From: Nonomuraea rubra
GTDB taxonomy: Bacteria; Actinomycetota; Actinomycetes; Streptosporangiales; Streptosporangiaceae
NCBI RefSeq assembly: GCF_014207985.1
Contig: NZ_JACHMI010000001.1
Coordinates: forward strand, 8,043,001 to 8,107,000
Direction of reading: 5' to 3'
Length of the DNA stretch: 64,000 nucleotides
Shown: positions 35,855 to 44,788 of the stretch, in pieces
Numbering within the stretch: the stretch's first letter is position 1
Layout: each line of letters begins with the position of its first letter
The notes under the pieces: model-generated
What the model saw: the letters and a program-made list of their open reading frames with translations, nothing else
What the model was told of the DNA's origin: nothing
Databases searched by the model: none
Translations under genes and position numbers: made by a program

Positions 35855-35866
35855 TATAAAAGCCCC
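35855..35866 (+). promoter_or_regulatory. -10 element placing the LuxR start at +1 (leaderless)
   Basis: TATAAA at 35855-35860 ends 6 bp before the GTG of the LuxR gene. No ribosome site is present, so the mRNA probably begins at the start codon. The AT-rich core is shared with the divergent ThrRS promoter. Confidence 0.5.
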
Positions 35867-36838
35867 GTGGCCCAGATCACCGTGGACGTGCGCCAGCTCC
35901 AGGCGTTCGCCGAGGTCGGCTACCAGGTGGCGGGCGGCGGGGGCGCGCACGGGGCGATGGCGGCGCTGCGCCGCGTGGTCCCGCTCGACGCCTACGAGTT
36001 CGTCGCGTACGACCCCGCCACCGGGCGGCACCACAGCGTGGTCTCCGACGGTCATCCGCGCATCGACGGCGACGCGGCCGAGGAGTACGCCGGGCTGGCG
36101 GCGTACCGCAAGGCGATCGCCACCCGGGCGCCGGTCCCCATGCCGGAGCCGGACACCGAGCGGTACTTCCGCCGCCACCTCGCCCCCTACGGCTGGCGGG
36201 CCGGGCTGACGGCGCCGCTGTTCCTGAGGGAGGGCCGCTACACGGGGCTGCTGCACCTGGCGTCCAGGGAGGCGTTCCCGCGGCTCACGGGCGCGCTGGT
36301 GGCGGCGGTCAGCCCGATGCTGGCGCACGTCACCGACCTGAGCAGGTGCGTGATCGACCCGGTGGGGCTGCCGCCCGGCTTCCGCGCGGTCGCCTACGAC
36401 CGGGTCGGCACGCGGCGCGAGGTGCCGGGGCACGAGGTCTCGGCCGCGCTGTGGGACGATCCGGCGATGGCCGCGTACGCGCGGGCGTTCATCGACTCGC
36501 GCGAGCTGAGCCGGCACGGGCTCTGGCCGGGCCCCGGCGGGCGGTGGCACGAGGTGCGGCTGCTGCGGGCCGGCGTCGGGTTCCAGGGGACGCTGCAGGG
36601 GGCTGTGGCGGCCGAGCGGCGCTGCCGCCTGCCGTACGACCTGACGGGGCGGGAGGTGGACGTGCTGACCCGGGTGGCGGCGGGTGACTCCAACCCGCAG
36701 ATCGCGGCCGCGCTCGTGCTCAGCGTCCGGACCGTCACCACGCATCTGGAGCACATCTTCGCCAAGCTGGGCTGCGACAGCCGCACCCGCCTGACCACCA
36801 AGGCCCTGGCCGAGGGCCTGTGCCGCCTCGACCTCTGA
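35867..36838 (+). CDS. LuxR-type transcriptional regulator with N-terminal sensor region
   Basis: The protein has 323 residues. The C-terminal 65 residues form a LuxR/NarL helix-turn-helix (LTGREVDVLTRVAAGDSNPQ, VRTVTTHLEHIFAKLGC). The first about 160 residues look like a GAF-type sensor fold (GWRAGLTAPLFLREGRYTGL) that may bind a small molecule. There is no receiver Asp, so it is not a classical response regulator. The start GTG 35867 is probably leaderless. It is divergent from the ThrRS gene with only about 60 bp between the leader peptide and its start, so each promoter can influence the other. The target is unknown. Confidence 0.87.
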   Translation: MAQITVDVRQLQAFAEVGYQVAGGGGAHGAMAALRRVVPLDAYEFVAYDPATGRHHSVVSDGHPRIDGDAAEEYAGLAAYRKAIATRAPVPMPEPDTERYFRRHLAPYGWRAGLTAPLFLREGRYTGLLHLASREAFPRLTGALVAAVSPMLAHVTDLSRCVIDPVGLPPGFRAVAYDRVGTRREVPGHEVSAALWDDPAMAAYARAFIDSRELSRHGLWPGPGGRWHEVRLLRAGVGFQGTLQGAVAAERRCRLPYDLTGREVDVLTRVAAGDSNPQIAAALVLSVRTVTTHLEHIFAKLGCDSRTRLTTKALAEGLCRLDL

Positions 36839-37231
36839 CAGGGATCAAGGCGCCCGGCTCACCGGTCCCGGCTCACCACCAGCCCCACCAGCGCCTGCGG
36901 CGACGACGGCAGCGACGGCGGCGCCACCAGCGCCCCCGGCAGCCTCCTCCTTCGTGGAAGCCCGATATTCCGGCCATGACTCCTCCCCTGCATCATCACT
37001 CCCTCACTCACACGATAGGCACGTAAATCACCCCAGACCATGACATATCCACTGATTTCGCCGGGCTTTGACGGCGACTTCACCACGTCAACCAAGACCT
37101 GACCCGGCCCTCGCCCACCCGCTTCCGAAAAGTAGGGATAAAAAGTTCCGGGGGCGTGTCCTTCCGCGCTCGTCCCGTTCGTGGACATGGCGACGCGGCA
37201 CTCAGGCCGCAACGAGACAGGGAGACAGGAC
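36839..37231. other. Intergenic region of 393 bp without a convincing gene
   Basis: It lies between the LuxR gene and the YCII gene. The only coding-like signal is a minus-strand frame 36859-36996 (45 codons, MMQGRSHGRN at its N-terminus). GGGAG precedes its ATG, and its latter half has high G/C third positions. A second overlapping frame with a better GGGGAGGA site (start 36976) would make an Arg/Trp-rich 34-residue peptide. Neither resembles a family I know. Positions 37030-37160 must hold the promoter of the YCII-sigma pair. Confidence 0.4.
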
Positions 37232-37573
37232 ATGAAGTACATGCTGCTGATCAACAGCGCCGCCGCCGAGAGCGACACCGAGCCGGCCTCGTTCGAGGAG
37301 TGGGTGGCCTACGACAAGTCCGTCAGGGAGTCGGGCGTGTACGTCGCGGGCGAGTCGCTCGCCGACCTCACCACCGCCACCACCGTCCGCGTGAACGCGT
37401 CGGGCGAGCGGACCGTCACCGACGGGCCGTTCGCCGAGACGCGGGAGATCCTCGGCGGCTTCTACGTCATCGACGTGCCCGACCTCGACGTCGCCCTCGA
37501 CTGGGCGGCCCGCTGCCCGGGCGCGCGCGGCGGCGGCTCCATCGTGGTCCGCCCGGTCGCCGAGTTCGACTGA
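37232..37573 (+). CDS. YCII/DGPF-domain protein
   Basis: This 113-residue YciI-fold protein carries the literal DGPF motif (VTDGPFAETREILGGFYV). These small proteins are the standard genomic partners of ECF42-type sigma factors. ATG 37232 has GGGAGACAGG upstream; the frame upstream of it is not family-like. It is followed after a 105-bp minisatellite by the sigma factor gene. The role is unclear, possibly a ligand sensor or enzyme working with the sigma factor. Confidence 0.93.
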   Translation: MKYMLLINSAAAESDTEPASFEEWVAYDKSVRESGVYVAGESLADLTTATTVRVNASGERTVTDGPFAETREILGGFYVIDVPDLDVALDWAARCPGARGGGSIVVRPVAEFD

Positions 37574-37574
37574 A

Positions 37575-37679
37575 CCGCGTCCGACCGAGCCGCGTCCGAC
37601 CGAGCCGCGTCCGACCCAGCCGAGTCCGACCCAGCCGAGTCCGACCGAGCCGAGTCCGACCGAGCCGAGTCCGAGTGAG
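37575..37679. repeat. Seven tandem copies of a 15-bp unit between YCII and sigma genes
   Basis: The unit is CCG(C/A)GTCCGACC(G/C)AG. Seven copies run without interruption from 37575 to 37679, starting 2 bp after the YCII stop and ending 12 bp before the sigma factor start. The sequence changes gradually from the CCGCG to the CCGAG form, and the last copy is altered (GAGTGAG), as in a minisatellite that grew by slippage. Confidence 0.95.
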
Positions 37680-37691
37680 CAGGGAGTGGTG

Positions 37692-38951
37692 ATGGCGGGA
37701 GTGGGATCCTCCATCGAGGCGGTCTTCCGCGAGGAGCGGGGCCGGCTCCTCGCGGCCCTGGTGCGCCGCTTCGGCGACCTGGACCTGGCCGAGGAGGTCG
37801 CCTCGGACGCCATCGAGGCGGCGCTCGTGCACTGGCCGGCCGACGGCGTGCCGCCGAACCCGGGCGCGTGGCTGATGACCACCGCGCGCCGCCGGGCCGT
37901 CGATCGGCTGCGCCGCGACCGTACGTACGCGGCCCGCCTGGCCATCCTCCAGGTGGAGGCCGACCGCGCCGGTCCCGCGGCGCCCGCCGGCACCGGCTCG
38001 TCCGGCGAGCTGCCGGACGAGCGGCTGCAGCTCTTCTTCACCTGCGCCCACCCGGCTCTGCCCGCCGAGGACCGGGTGGCGCTGACGCTGCGCTGCCTGG
38101 CCGGGCTGACGACGCAGGAGGTCGCGCGCGCCTTCCTCCTGCCGCCCGCCACCATGGCCAAGCGCATCGTGCGGGCCAAGAAGAAGATCCGCGAGGCTCG
38201 CATCCCGTTCCGCGTGCCGGGCGCGGACGAGCTGCCCGAGCGGCTGCCCGGCGTGCTCCAGGTGATCTACTCCGTCTTCACCGAGGGGTACGCCGCCAGC
38301 ACCGGCCCCGACCTGCAGCGGCCGGACCTGGCGGAGGAGGCCATCCGGCTGGCGCGCATCCTGCGCCGGCTGCTGCCGGGCGAGCGGGAGATCGCCGGAC
38401 TGCTCGGCCTGATGCTGCTCGTGCACGCCCGCCACGAGGCCAGGATCGGCGCGGACGGCGAGCTGGTCCTGCTCGACGACCAGGACCGTTCCCGGTGGGA
38501 CCGCACGATGATCGAGGAGGGGCAGGGCCTGGTGGTCGCCGCGCTCACCGGCGGCCCGCCCGGCCTGTACGGCGTGCAGGCCGCCATCGCCGCCCTGCAC
38601 GACGAGGCCGCCGACCTGGCCACCACCGACTGGCCGCAGATCGTGGCCCTGTACGACGTGCTGCTCGCGCTCGCCCCGTCCCCGGTGATCGCGCTCAACC
38701 GGGCCGTGGCGGTGGCCATGCGCGACGGCGCCGAGGCCGGGCTCGCGCTGCTCGACGAGCTGGCCGGGGAGCCGCGGCTGCGCGGATACCACCCGTACCC
38801 GACGGCGCGCGGCGACCTGCTGCACCGGCTCGGCCGCCACCGCGCCGCCGCCGACGCCTACCGCCAGGCCCTCGGCTGGGCGGGCACGGAGCCCGAGCGC
38901 GCGCACCTGCGCCGCAGGCTGGAGACCTGCTCAGGAGAGGGCGACGACTAG
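37692..38951 (+). CDS. ECF42-type RNA polymerase sigma factor with C-terminal extension
   Basis: The protein has 419 residues. Sigma region 2 is at about 10-75 (GDLDLAEEVASDAIEAALVH, PGAWLMTTARRRAVDRLRRD). Region 4 is at about 115-165 (LRCLAGLTTQEVARAFLLPP). A roughly 230-residue C-terminal TPR/DUF6596-like domain follows (VIYSVFTEGYAASTG, ALNRAVAVAM), as in ECF42 factors. ATG 37692 follows GGGAG; two GTGs just upstream are alternatives. There is no anti-sigma gene beside it. In this group the C-terminal domain is thought to replace it. It pairs with the DGPF protein. Its stop shares the CTAG tetranucleotide with the convergent P450. Confidence 0.94.
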   Translation: MAGVGSSIEAVFREERGRLLAALVRRFGDLDLAEEVASDAIEAALVHWPADGVPPNPGAWLMTTARRRAVDRLRRDRTYAARLAILQVEADRAGPAAPAGTGSSGELPDERLQLFFTCAHPALPAEDRVALTLRCLAGLTTQEVARAFLLPPATMAKRIVRAKKKIREARIPFRVPGADELPERLPGVLQVIYSVFTEGYAASTGPDLQRPDLAEEAIRLARILRRLLPGEREIAGLLGLMLLVHARHEARIGADGELVLLDDQDRSRWDRTMIEEGQGLVVAALTGGPPGLYGVQAAIAALHDEAADLATTDWPQIVALYDVLLALAPSPVIALNRAVAVAMRDGAEAGLALLDELAGEPRLRGYHPYPTARGDLLHRLGRHRAAADAYRQALGWAGTEPERAHLRRRLETCSGEGDD

Positions 38952-40186
38952 CCCCCTGACCTCGTCAGGGGCTGGTCCTCCGACCTCGGGAGGGCGACAA
39001 CGAGGCCGCGGATCTCGTATCCCCCGATGTCGTTGTTGAACGTCACCCTCGGGGCCCGCGCCATCCGGACCCCCTCCATGGCCAGGAGCCGGGTCAGGAA
39101 GACGTCGGTCTCGAGGATCGCGACGCCGGAACCGGGGCACTTGTGCGGGCCGTCGCCGAACGCCAGCGCCGCGGCCCCCGTACCGTCGCCCACGGGCCGG
39201 CCAGGCCGCACCGCCAGCGGCTCGGCGCCCACGGCGGCGGGATCGGTGTTCGCCGCGTCGACCAGCACCTCCACCAGCGCGCCCGCCGGCACCGTGACCG
39301 GCCCGCCGGCGCCGGGCAGCTCGATCGCGGCCGTCGTGCGCCGCCGCAGCCGGGACACCACCGGCTCCAGCCGTACGATCTCGTGCAGCACGGCCAGCCG
39401 CTCCGGCTCGTCCGCCTCCCGGTAGCGGGCCATCAGCGCGTCGTCGGTGAACAGGTGCCACGCCGCCACGCAGATGAACTCCCGGGTGGTCACCATCCCG
39501 GCCGCCGCGAACGTCAGGCACTCGCCGAGGATCTCCGCCGCCGAGCAGCCGTCGTCCAGCAGGTGCGAGATGAGGTCGTCGCGCGGCTCGCGGCGGTGGT
39601 CGCGGATCGCCGGGCGCACGTCGGCCAGGTAGACGCGCAGCCAGTTGACGTTCTGCCTGACGGTCCAGTAGAGGCCGTGGAGGCTGGTCAGGCCCGGCCG
39701 GCCGTACTTCTCGGGGAAGAAGCGCTCCAGCCGCTCGCGGATGCCCGGCCTGCCGGAGGTGAGCCCGATGATCGCGCTCGCCACCTCGATCGCCATCCCG
39801 AAGCTCAGCTCGGACAGCTGTGCCTCGCCCGCCGCCCGCAGCTTCGCCAGCTGCTTGTCCGCGACCTCCGCCATCAGCCCGCGATACCGCTCGTCCACGC
39901 GGCGGGGCGTGAAGAACCGCGCCGTCTGCCGCCGATCCTCACGGTGCTCGGGACCGTCCCGGTACAACACCGGCCGCCGGACCCTGGCCGGCAGCTTCTC
40001 CACCGTCTCCACACCCAGCCCGGCCTGGACGGTCGCCTCGCTGCGCAGCACGGCGCGGGCCGCCGCGAGGCCGCTCACCTGCCAGGTGCCGTCGTCCGCC
40101 CGCTGGACCGGGCAGGTCCGCCGCGGCCCCGCGCCTGGCCGCTCGACCTTCCGGTCGTCGCCATCGTCCCGACTCACGCTGACCAT
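38948..40186 (-). CDS. Cytochrome P450 (first)
   Basis: This 412-residue soluble P450 has the heme-ligand loop FGDGPHKCPGSG, ExxR as EIVR (LHEIVRLEP), and an I-helix AAGMVTTRE segment in place of the usual AGxET/D. ATG 40186 is used. Upstream, 23 bp away on the same strand, is an ATP-binding anti-sigma-like protein. There is no ferredoxin gene next to it, so it must use redox partners from elsewhere. The substrate is unknown. It ends in a CTAG shared with the convergent sigma factor gene. Confidence 0.9.
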   Translation of the reverse strand: MVSVSRDDGDDRKVERPGAGPRRTCPVQRADDGTWQVSGLAAARAVLRSEATVQAGLGVETVEKLPARVRRPVLYRDGPEHREDRRQTARFFTPRRVDERYRGLMAEVADKQLAKLRAAGEAQLSELSFGMAIEVASAIIGLTSGRPGIRERLERFFPEKYGRPGLTSLHGLYWTVRQNVNWLRVYLADVRPAIRDHRREPRDDLISHLLDDGCSAAEILGECLTFAAAGMVTTREFICVAAWHLFTDDALMARYREADEPERLAVLHEIVRLEPVVSRLRRRTTAAIELPGAGGPVTVPAGALVEVLVDAANTDPAAVGAEPLAVRPGRPVGDGTGAAALAFGDGPHKCPGSGVAILETDVFLTRLLAMEGVRMARAPRVTFNNDIGGYEIRGLVVALPRSEDQPLTRSGG

Positions 40187-40209
40187 GGTCCTTCGGGACC
40201 GGCCGCGGA

Positions 40210-40671
40210 TCAAGACGGCTGGACGGCCAGGCGGGCGGGCACCCGTTCCTTCAGGCACTCGAACCAGACCGTCGTCGACCCGGCCTCCCGGATGAACCCC
40301 CACCGGTGGCTGAGCGCCTCGATCAACGGCAGGCCGCGGCCGCTGGTGGCCTGCGTGCTCGTACGGCACACGCACGGCGGCTCCTCCGACCCTCCGTCCG
40401 CCACGAACACCCGCACCGCCGTCGCCGAGCTGGCCACGCTCACCGTGAACGAGCCCCCGGCGCCGGACTTGGTGTGCAGGATCGCGTTCGTGGCCAGCTC
40501 GCTGGTGAGCAGCGCCACGTCGTCGTAGAGCGGATGGTCGCGGCCGAGCGCCGCGGTGACGAGCTCCCTCGCCCTGGCCACCTGGGACGGCATCCCCGGC
40601 AACCTGGCCACGAGATCACCGCCGCCGGTCTGATCGTCCCCGTCCACGTGGTGCGAGTCCGGCGGTGCCAC
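40210..40671 (-). CDS. ATP-binding protein of anti-sigma / GHKL (HATPase_c_2) type
   Basis: The 153 residues carry a GHKL N-box (VALLTSELATNAILHT) and a G-box (TSGRGLPLIEALSHRWGF), typical of RsbW-like regulators that are very numerous in actinomycetes. It may bind and phosphorylate a partner anti-anti-sigma protein, but none is encoded nearby. GTG 40671 has GGGGGAGG upstream. It is probably co-transcribed with the P450 that follows, a pairing that recalls actinomycete conservons, though the other conservon genes are absent. Confidence 0.85.
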   Translation of the reverse strand: MAPPDSHHVDGDDQTGGGDLVARLPGMPSQVARARELVTAALGRDHPLYDDVALLTSELATNAILHTKSGAGGSFTVSVASSATAVRVFVADGGSEEPPCVCRTSTQATSGRGLPLIEALSHRWGFIREAGSTTVWFECLKERVPARLAVQPS

Positions 40672-40736
40672 GGTGACCTCCCCCAAATCCGGTGCCGTTA
40701 TGAGACGTCCCGGAGGGCACCCGGAGATTATCGCGA

Positions 40737-40755
40737 AAAGGTAGGAATGACCTTT
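40737..40755. promoter_or_regulatory. Inverted repeat in divergent promoter region
   Basis: AAAGGT-N7-ACCTTT lies between the ATP-binding protein gene (start 40671) and the nucleotidyltransferase gene (start 40843). It may be an operator. Confidence 0.3.
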
Positions 40756-40842
40756 CCCGAGGTCGCCTGCACGCCCCGGTTCACCGACCGAGTACGCTGC
40801 GATCGACGAGTCGTCTAGGCCCGTGGGGGAGCAGGAGGTCGC

Positions 40843-41310
40843 GTGAGCAGCCTGGAGGCCGTCTGGACGCAGCCGTACGAGCGGCCGGGGGCGGCGGTCG
40901 TGACCGGTGTCTTCGACATTCTGCACGTGGGCCACGTGCGCTACCTGGGCGCCGTGGCGGCGCGCGGGCTGCCGCTGATCGTGGGCGTCGAGGACGATCC
41001 GCGCGTGCGCGCGTGGAAGGGGCCGACCCGACCGTTCAACCCATCGGCGGAGCGCGCCGAGGTCCTGGCCGCGCTCCGCTTCGTCACCGGCGTCTTCATC
41101 GTGACCGGACCACCCGAGGCGCACGGCCCGGAGGACTACATCGACCTCCTGGCCCCGATGCGCCCGGCGGCCCTCGCCCACACGGCGGGCGACCCCCACG
41201 CGGGCGCCCGCGCCGCGGCGGCGGCGATCCTGGGGGCCGAGTGCTGGGAGATGAACGCCATCCCCGACCGCTCGACCACCCGCATCGTCAACGCGGCCGG
41301 CAAGGGCTGA
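40843..41310 (+). CDS. Cytidylyltransferase-like nucleotidyltransferase
   Basis: The 155 residues have the HxGH signature (TGVFDILHVGHVRYL) of the CTP/ATP:transferase superfamily, which includes glycerol-3-phosphate cytidylyltransferase, phosphopantetheine adenylyltransferase and heptose-1-phosphate adenylyltransferases. The downstream family motif is changed to DRSTTRIVNAAGKG. It activates a phosphorylated small molecule with a nucleotide, but the substrate cannot be chosen from sequence. GTG 40843 has AGGAGG upstream. It stands alone. Confidence 0.85.
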   Translation: MSSLEAVWTQPYERPGAAVVTGVFDILHVGHVRYLGAVAARGLPLIVGVEDDPRVRAWKGPTRPFNPSAERAEVLAALRFVTGVFIVTGPPEAHGPEDYIDLLAPMRPAALAHTAGDPHAGARAAAAAILGAECWEMNAIPDRSTTRIVNAAGKG

Positions 41311-41666
41311 CCCACCCGCCCCGACACGCGCGCGGGGCACCCGCTGCAGGGCCCGGCACGGGCGCGGGAATCGCCCGTCACACGGCCCCTCCCGGTGTGC
41401 GGGGGTGCCCGCCGCCCGGGCCCCCGCATGCGCGGAGGGGCGCCCGCCGCGCCGCCCGACGCGTGCAGCGAACACCCGCCGCCCTCCCCTGCGCCGGGTC
41501 GGCGGGACGGTGTGCGGCGCGGCCCGGCGCAACACGCACGGCGCCCGAGCCAGCACAGGCCGGCCCAGGCTCCCGGGACAGGACCTCGCCAAGAGACGGC
41601 GCGGGCCGGCACGGGGCAGCGCCGGACGGGACGGGGCAGCGCCGGACGGCGCGGGGCGGCGGCGCG
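41311..41666. other. Intergenic region of 356 bp, extremely GC-rich, no gene seen
   Basis: It lies between the convergent nucleotidyltransferase and NAD kinase genes. No frame looks like a protein family. It contains short GC-rich repeats, including a 20-bp tandem at 41611-41650. It may hold terminators for both genes, but I could not single one out. Confidence 0.6.
41611..41650. repeat. 20-bp tandem repeat, two copies plus remnants
   Basis: ACGGGGCAGCGCCGGACGG with one further base occurs at 41611-41630 and 41631-41650, followed by a decayed third copy. It lies just after the end of the NAD kinase gene. Confidence 0.8.
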
Positions 41667-42524
41667 TCAGTCGGCCTCGGCGCTGCCGTCCACGCGGAGC
41701 TTGCGGCGCGCCCGCTCGTAGAACGTGGTCCCCAACCGCACCACCTTCGCGGCCCCCGGCCACGCCGACACCGTGACGCTGTCCCCCGGCGACAGGTGCC
41801 CCATCACGGCCCCATCGACCTCCACGGCCAGCCGCCCGCTGCTGGGCAGCACCTGGAGCGTCACCTCCTCGTCCGCCGGCAGTACCAGCGCCCGGTTGAA
41901 GGCCGAGTGGGCGGCGGCGGCCACCACCAGCACCGCCTCCACCCGCGGCGACACGATGGGCCCGCCGGCGGAGAAGCTGTAGGCCGTGGACCCCGTGGAG
42001 GTGGCCACGATGACGGCGTCGGCGGAGTAGCGGACGAAGGGGCTGCCCGACGGGGTGACGGACACGGCCGCCAGCCCGTCACCGGGGGTGCGGACGAGCG
42101 CGATGTCGTTGAACGCCGTCACCTCCACCCCCGCCAGCGAGCTGCGGATCGCCATGCGCGGCTCGATCGTGTACGCGTGCTCGTCGATCGCCGTCAGCGT
42201 GCCCGCCAGCTCGTCCACGTCGATCTCGGCGAGGAAGCCGAGCCGCCCCAGGTTCACCCCCAGGATGGGCGTCGGCCGCCCGGCGAGCAGCCGCATCGTG
42301 CGCAGCATCGTGCCGTCGCCGCCCAGCCCGACGAGCAGGTCGGCCCGCTCCACCAGGGTGGCGGCGTCCACGGGGACGGCGGTGCAGTCGATGCGGCCCA
42401 CCTCCTCGGGCAGGCCGAGCACGGTGGCGCCCTTGCCGGCGGCCCACCGCAGGATCGTGTCTATCGCTTTCTTGGAGTCGCGCTGCGGATGCAGTACCAG
42501 CCCGACCGTCCCGACCATGCCCAT
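41667..42524 (-). CDS. NAD kinase
   Basis: The 285-residue protein phosphorylates NAD+ (and perhaps NADH) to NADP+. It shows the GGDGT nucleotide motif (LLVGLGGDGTMLRTMRLLA), NLGRLGFLAE, and TSTGSTAYSFSAGGPIVSP. The length is normal. Start ATG 42524 (MGMVGTVGLV); ATG 42518 is possible. It sits apart from the usual recN/tlyA context of the main actinomycete NAD kinase and is a stand-alone gene here, so it could be a second paralog. It is divergent from the second DUF72 gene. Confidence 0.94.
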   Translation of the reverse strand: MGMVGTVGLVLHPQRDSKKAIDTILRWAAGKGATVLGLPEEVGRIDCTAVPVDAATLVERADLLVGLGGDGTMLRTMRLLAGRPTPILGVNLGRLGFLAEIDVDELAGTLTAIDEHAYTIEPRMAIRSSLAGVEVTAFNDIALVRTPGDGLAAVSVTPSGSPFVRYSADAVIVATSTGSTAYSFSAGGPIVSPRVEAVLVVAAAAHSAFNRALVLPADEEVTLQVLPSSGRLAVEVDGAVMGHLSPGDSVTVSAWPGAAKVVRLGTTFYERARRKLRVDGSAEAD

Positions 42525-42593
42525 GCCGCCCACACTACGACCACCCGATTCACGGGAACGCCAGGGGGCGCGGGTGGCGATAACGTCGTGCCC

Positions 42594-43460
42594 ATGCGGC
42601 TTCACGTGGGATGCGCGATGTGGACACATGCGCGCTGGCAAGGACGGTACCTGCCCGGCCACCTCGGCCCCGGTGACCGCCTGCGTGCCTACGCCACCTG
42701 GTGCGACGCGGTGGAGGGCAACACGACGTTCTACGCCACCCCGTCCAGGGCCGCGGTCGAGTCGTGGGCGGCGCAGACGTCCGACGACTTCCGCTTCGTG
42801 ATCAAGCTGCCGAAGCCGATCACGCACGAGCGCCGCCTGGTGGGCGCGGAGGCGGAGGTGGCGGCGTTCCTGGAGGCGATGGAGCCGCTGGGGCCGCGGG
42901 TGCACGCCTTCTGGATCCAGCTGCCCGGCTCCTTCTCCCCCGCCGACGCCGGCACGCTGGCGGCGTTCCTGAGGAGGCTCCCGCGGGAGCACCGGTACGC
43001 CGTGGAGGTCCGTCACCGCGCGTTCTTCGAGGATGAGCGCGCCGAGCGCCTGCTGGAGCGCGTCCTGGCCCCGGTGGACGCGGAGTGGGTGCCGTTCGAC
43101 ACCACGGTCATGTTCGCCTCTCCGCCCACCAGCGACGCCGAGCGCGACGCGTGGACGAAGAAGCCGCGCGTGCCGCGCCGCACCCGCGCGCTGACCGCCC
43201 GCCCGATCGTGCGCTACCTGGGGCGCGACGCCGAGAAGCACACGGTCGAGGGCTGGCGGCCGTGGGTGGAGCAGGTGACGCGGTGGCTGCGCGAGGGCAG
43301 GGAGCCGACCGTGTTCGTGCACACCCCGGACAACGCCGACGCGCTGCGGCTGGCCCGCCGCTTCCACGACGAGGTACGCGCCGGCGTTCCCGAGCTGGAG
43401 CCGCTGCCCGACCCGATGCCGGACGGCCCGGCACCGGACGAGCCCCTGACCCTCTTCTAG
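42594..43460 (+). CDS. DUF72 domain protein (second copy)
   Basis: This 288-residue DUF72/YecE-family protein ([58 protein letters not shown]) is longer than the copy at 29359 and only distantly similar to it. It has the usual TIM-barrel-like pattern and an unknown role. ATG 42594. Its TAG stop lies in a CTAG that also supplies the stop of the convergent glucarate dehydratase gene. Confidence 0.9.
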   Translation: MRLHVGCAMWTHARWQGRYLPGHLGPGDRLRAYATWCDAVEGNTTFYATPSRAAVESWAAQTSDDFRFVIKLPKPITHERRLVGAEAEVAAFLEAMEPLGPRVHAFWIQLPGSFSPADAGTLAAFLRRLPREHRYAVEVRHRAFFEDERAERLLERVLAPVDAEWVPFDTTVMFASPPTSDAERDAWTKKPRVPRRTRALTARPIVRYLGRDAEKHTVEGWRPWVEQVTRWLREGREPTVFVHTPDNADALRLARRFHDEVRAGVPELEPLPDPMPDGPAPDEPLTLF

Positions 43461-44779
43461 CGGACGAGGCAGGGCCGCTTCGGGTCGAAGACCCAGCCCT
43501 CCACGAGGAACCGCATGGCGACGGAGTCGTCGCGGGCGCCGAGCCCGTGGCGCAGGTAGAGCTCGTGGGCCGCGGCCAGGGCGTCGCGGTCGAGCTCGAC
43601 GCCGAGGCCGGGCGTGGCGGGCACGTCGATCGCGCCGCCGGTGATCTGGAACGGCTTGGTGGTGAGCGCCTGGCCGTCCTGCCAGATCCAGTGCGTGTCC
43701 AGCGCCGTGATGTCGCCCGGCGCGGCGGCCCCGACGTGCGTGAACATGGCCAGCGAGATGTCGAAGTGGTTGTTGGAGTGCGAGCCCCACGTCAGCCCGA
43801 AGTCGTGGCAGAGCTGGGCGACGCGGACCGATCCCGCCATGGTCCAGAAGTGCGGGTCGGCGAGGGGGATGTCCACGGCGTCGGAGCGGATGGCGTGGGC
43901 CATCTCCCGCCAGTCGGTGGCGATCATGTTGGTGGCGGTCGGCAGGCCGGTGGCGCGCCGGAACTCGGCCATCGTCTCCCGCCCCGAGAAGCGCCCCTCG
44001 GCGCCGCACGGGTCCTCGGCGTAGGCGAGCACGCCGCCGAGGCCGCGGCAGAGCCGTACGGCGTCGGACAGCAGCCAGCCGCCGTTGGGGTCGAGCGTCA
44101 CGCGTGCTTCGGGGAAGCGGGCGGCCAGCGCCCTGACCGCCTCGACCTCGTCCTCGCCGGGCAGCACGCCGCCCTTGAGCTTGAAGTCGGTGAAGCCGTA
44201 GCGCTCCCGCGCGGCCTCGGCCAGCGCGACGACGGCGTCGGGGGTGAGGGCCTCGCGGCGGCGCAGCCTGGACCAGGCGTCGTCGCCGCCGTCGTCCACC
44301 AGGTACGGCAGGTCGGTCCTGCCGGGGTCGCCGACGTAGAACAGGTAGCCGAGCATCGGCACCCGGTCGCGCTGCCGTCCCTCGCCGAGCAGGTCTGCCA
44401 CGGGCAGGCCGAGGTACTGGCCGTGCAGGTCGAGCAGGGACGACTCCAGGCCGGTGACAGCGTGGACGGTGGTCCGCAGGTCGAAGGTCTGCAGGCCGCG
44501 CCCGCCGGCGTCCCTGGCGGCGAACCGCTCGGACACCGACCGCAGCAGCGACCGGTAGCGGGCCACCGGCCGGCCGGTCAGCAGCTCGGCGGCCTCCTCG
44601 ATGGTCCGCCTGATGGCCTCGCCGCCGGGCACCTCGCCGAGCCCGGTGCGCCCGTCGGAGTCGGTGACGATGACGACGTTGCGGGTGAAGAACGGGCCGT
44701 GGGCGCCGCTGAGGTTGAGCAGCATGCTGTCGTACCCGGCGACCGGGACGACCTCCACGCGCTGGATCGTGGGAGACAC
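43457..44779 (-). CDS. gudD: Glucarate dehydratase
   Basis: The 440-residue enolase-superfamily enzyme dehydrates D-glucarate (or L-idarate) to 5-dehydro-4-deoxy-D-glucarate. Visible residues are the general base lysine in [11 protein letters not shown], metal ligands in [16 protein letters not shown] and [11 protein letters not shown], and the catalytic His in [10 protein letters not shown]. The length matches GudD. GTG 44779 lies 9 bp after the kdgD stop, so kdgD-gudD form an operon that performs two successive steps. It is probably under LysR control. Confidence 0.93.
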   Translation of the reverse strand: MSPTIQRVEVVPVAGYDSMLLNLSGAHGPFFTRNVVIVTDSDGRTGLGEVPGGEAIRRTIEEAAELLTGRPVARYRSLLRSVSERFAARDAGGRGLQTFDLRTTVHAVTGLESSLLDLHGQYLGLPVADLLGEGRQRDRVPMLGYLFYVGDPGRTDLPYLVDDGGDDAWSRLRRREALTPDAVVALAEAARERYGFTDFKLKGGVLPGEDEVEAVRALAARFPEARVTLDPNGGWLLSDAVRLCRGLGGVLAYAEDPCGAEGRFSGRETMAEFRRATGLPTATNMIATDWREMAHAIRSDAVDIPLADPHFWTMAGSVRVAQLCHDFGLTWGSHSNNHFDISLAMFTHVGAAAPGDITALDTHWIWQDGQALTTKPFQITGGAIDVPATPGLGVELDRDALAAAHELYLRHGLGARDDSVAMRFLVEGWVFDPKRPCLVR

Positions 44780-44788
44780 GTGAGGCCC

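Noticed and set aside
36839..37231. tRNA or other structured RNA gene in the gap
   Set aside because: I could not find a cloverleaf, a conserved TTCGA-type loop or any known RNA pattern here or elsewhere in the window.
37575..37679. CRISPR-like array
   Set aside because: The repeats are contiguous 15-bp units without spacers, so it is a minisatellite.
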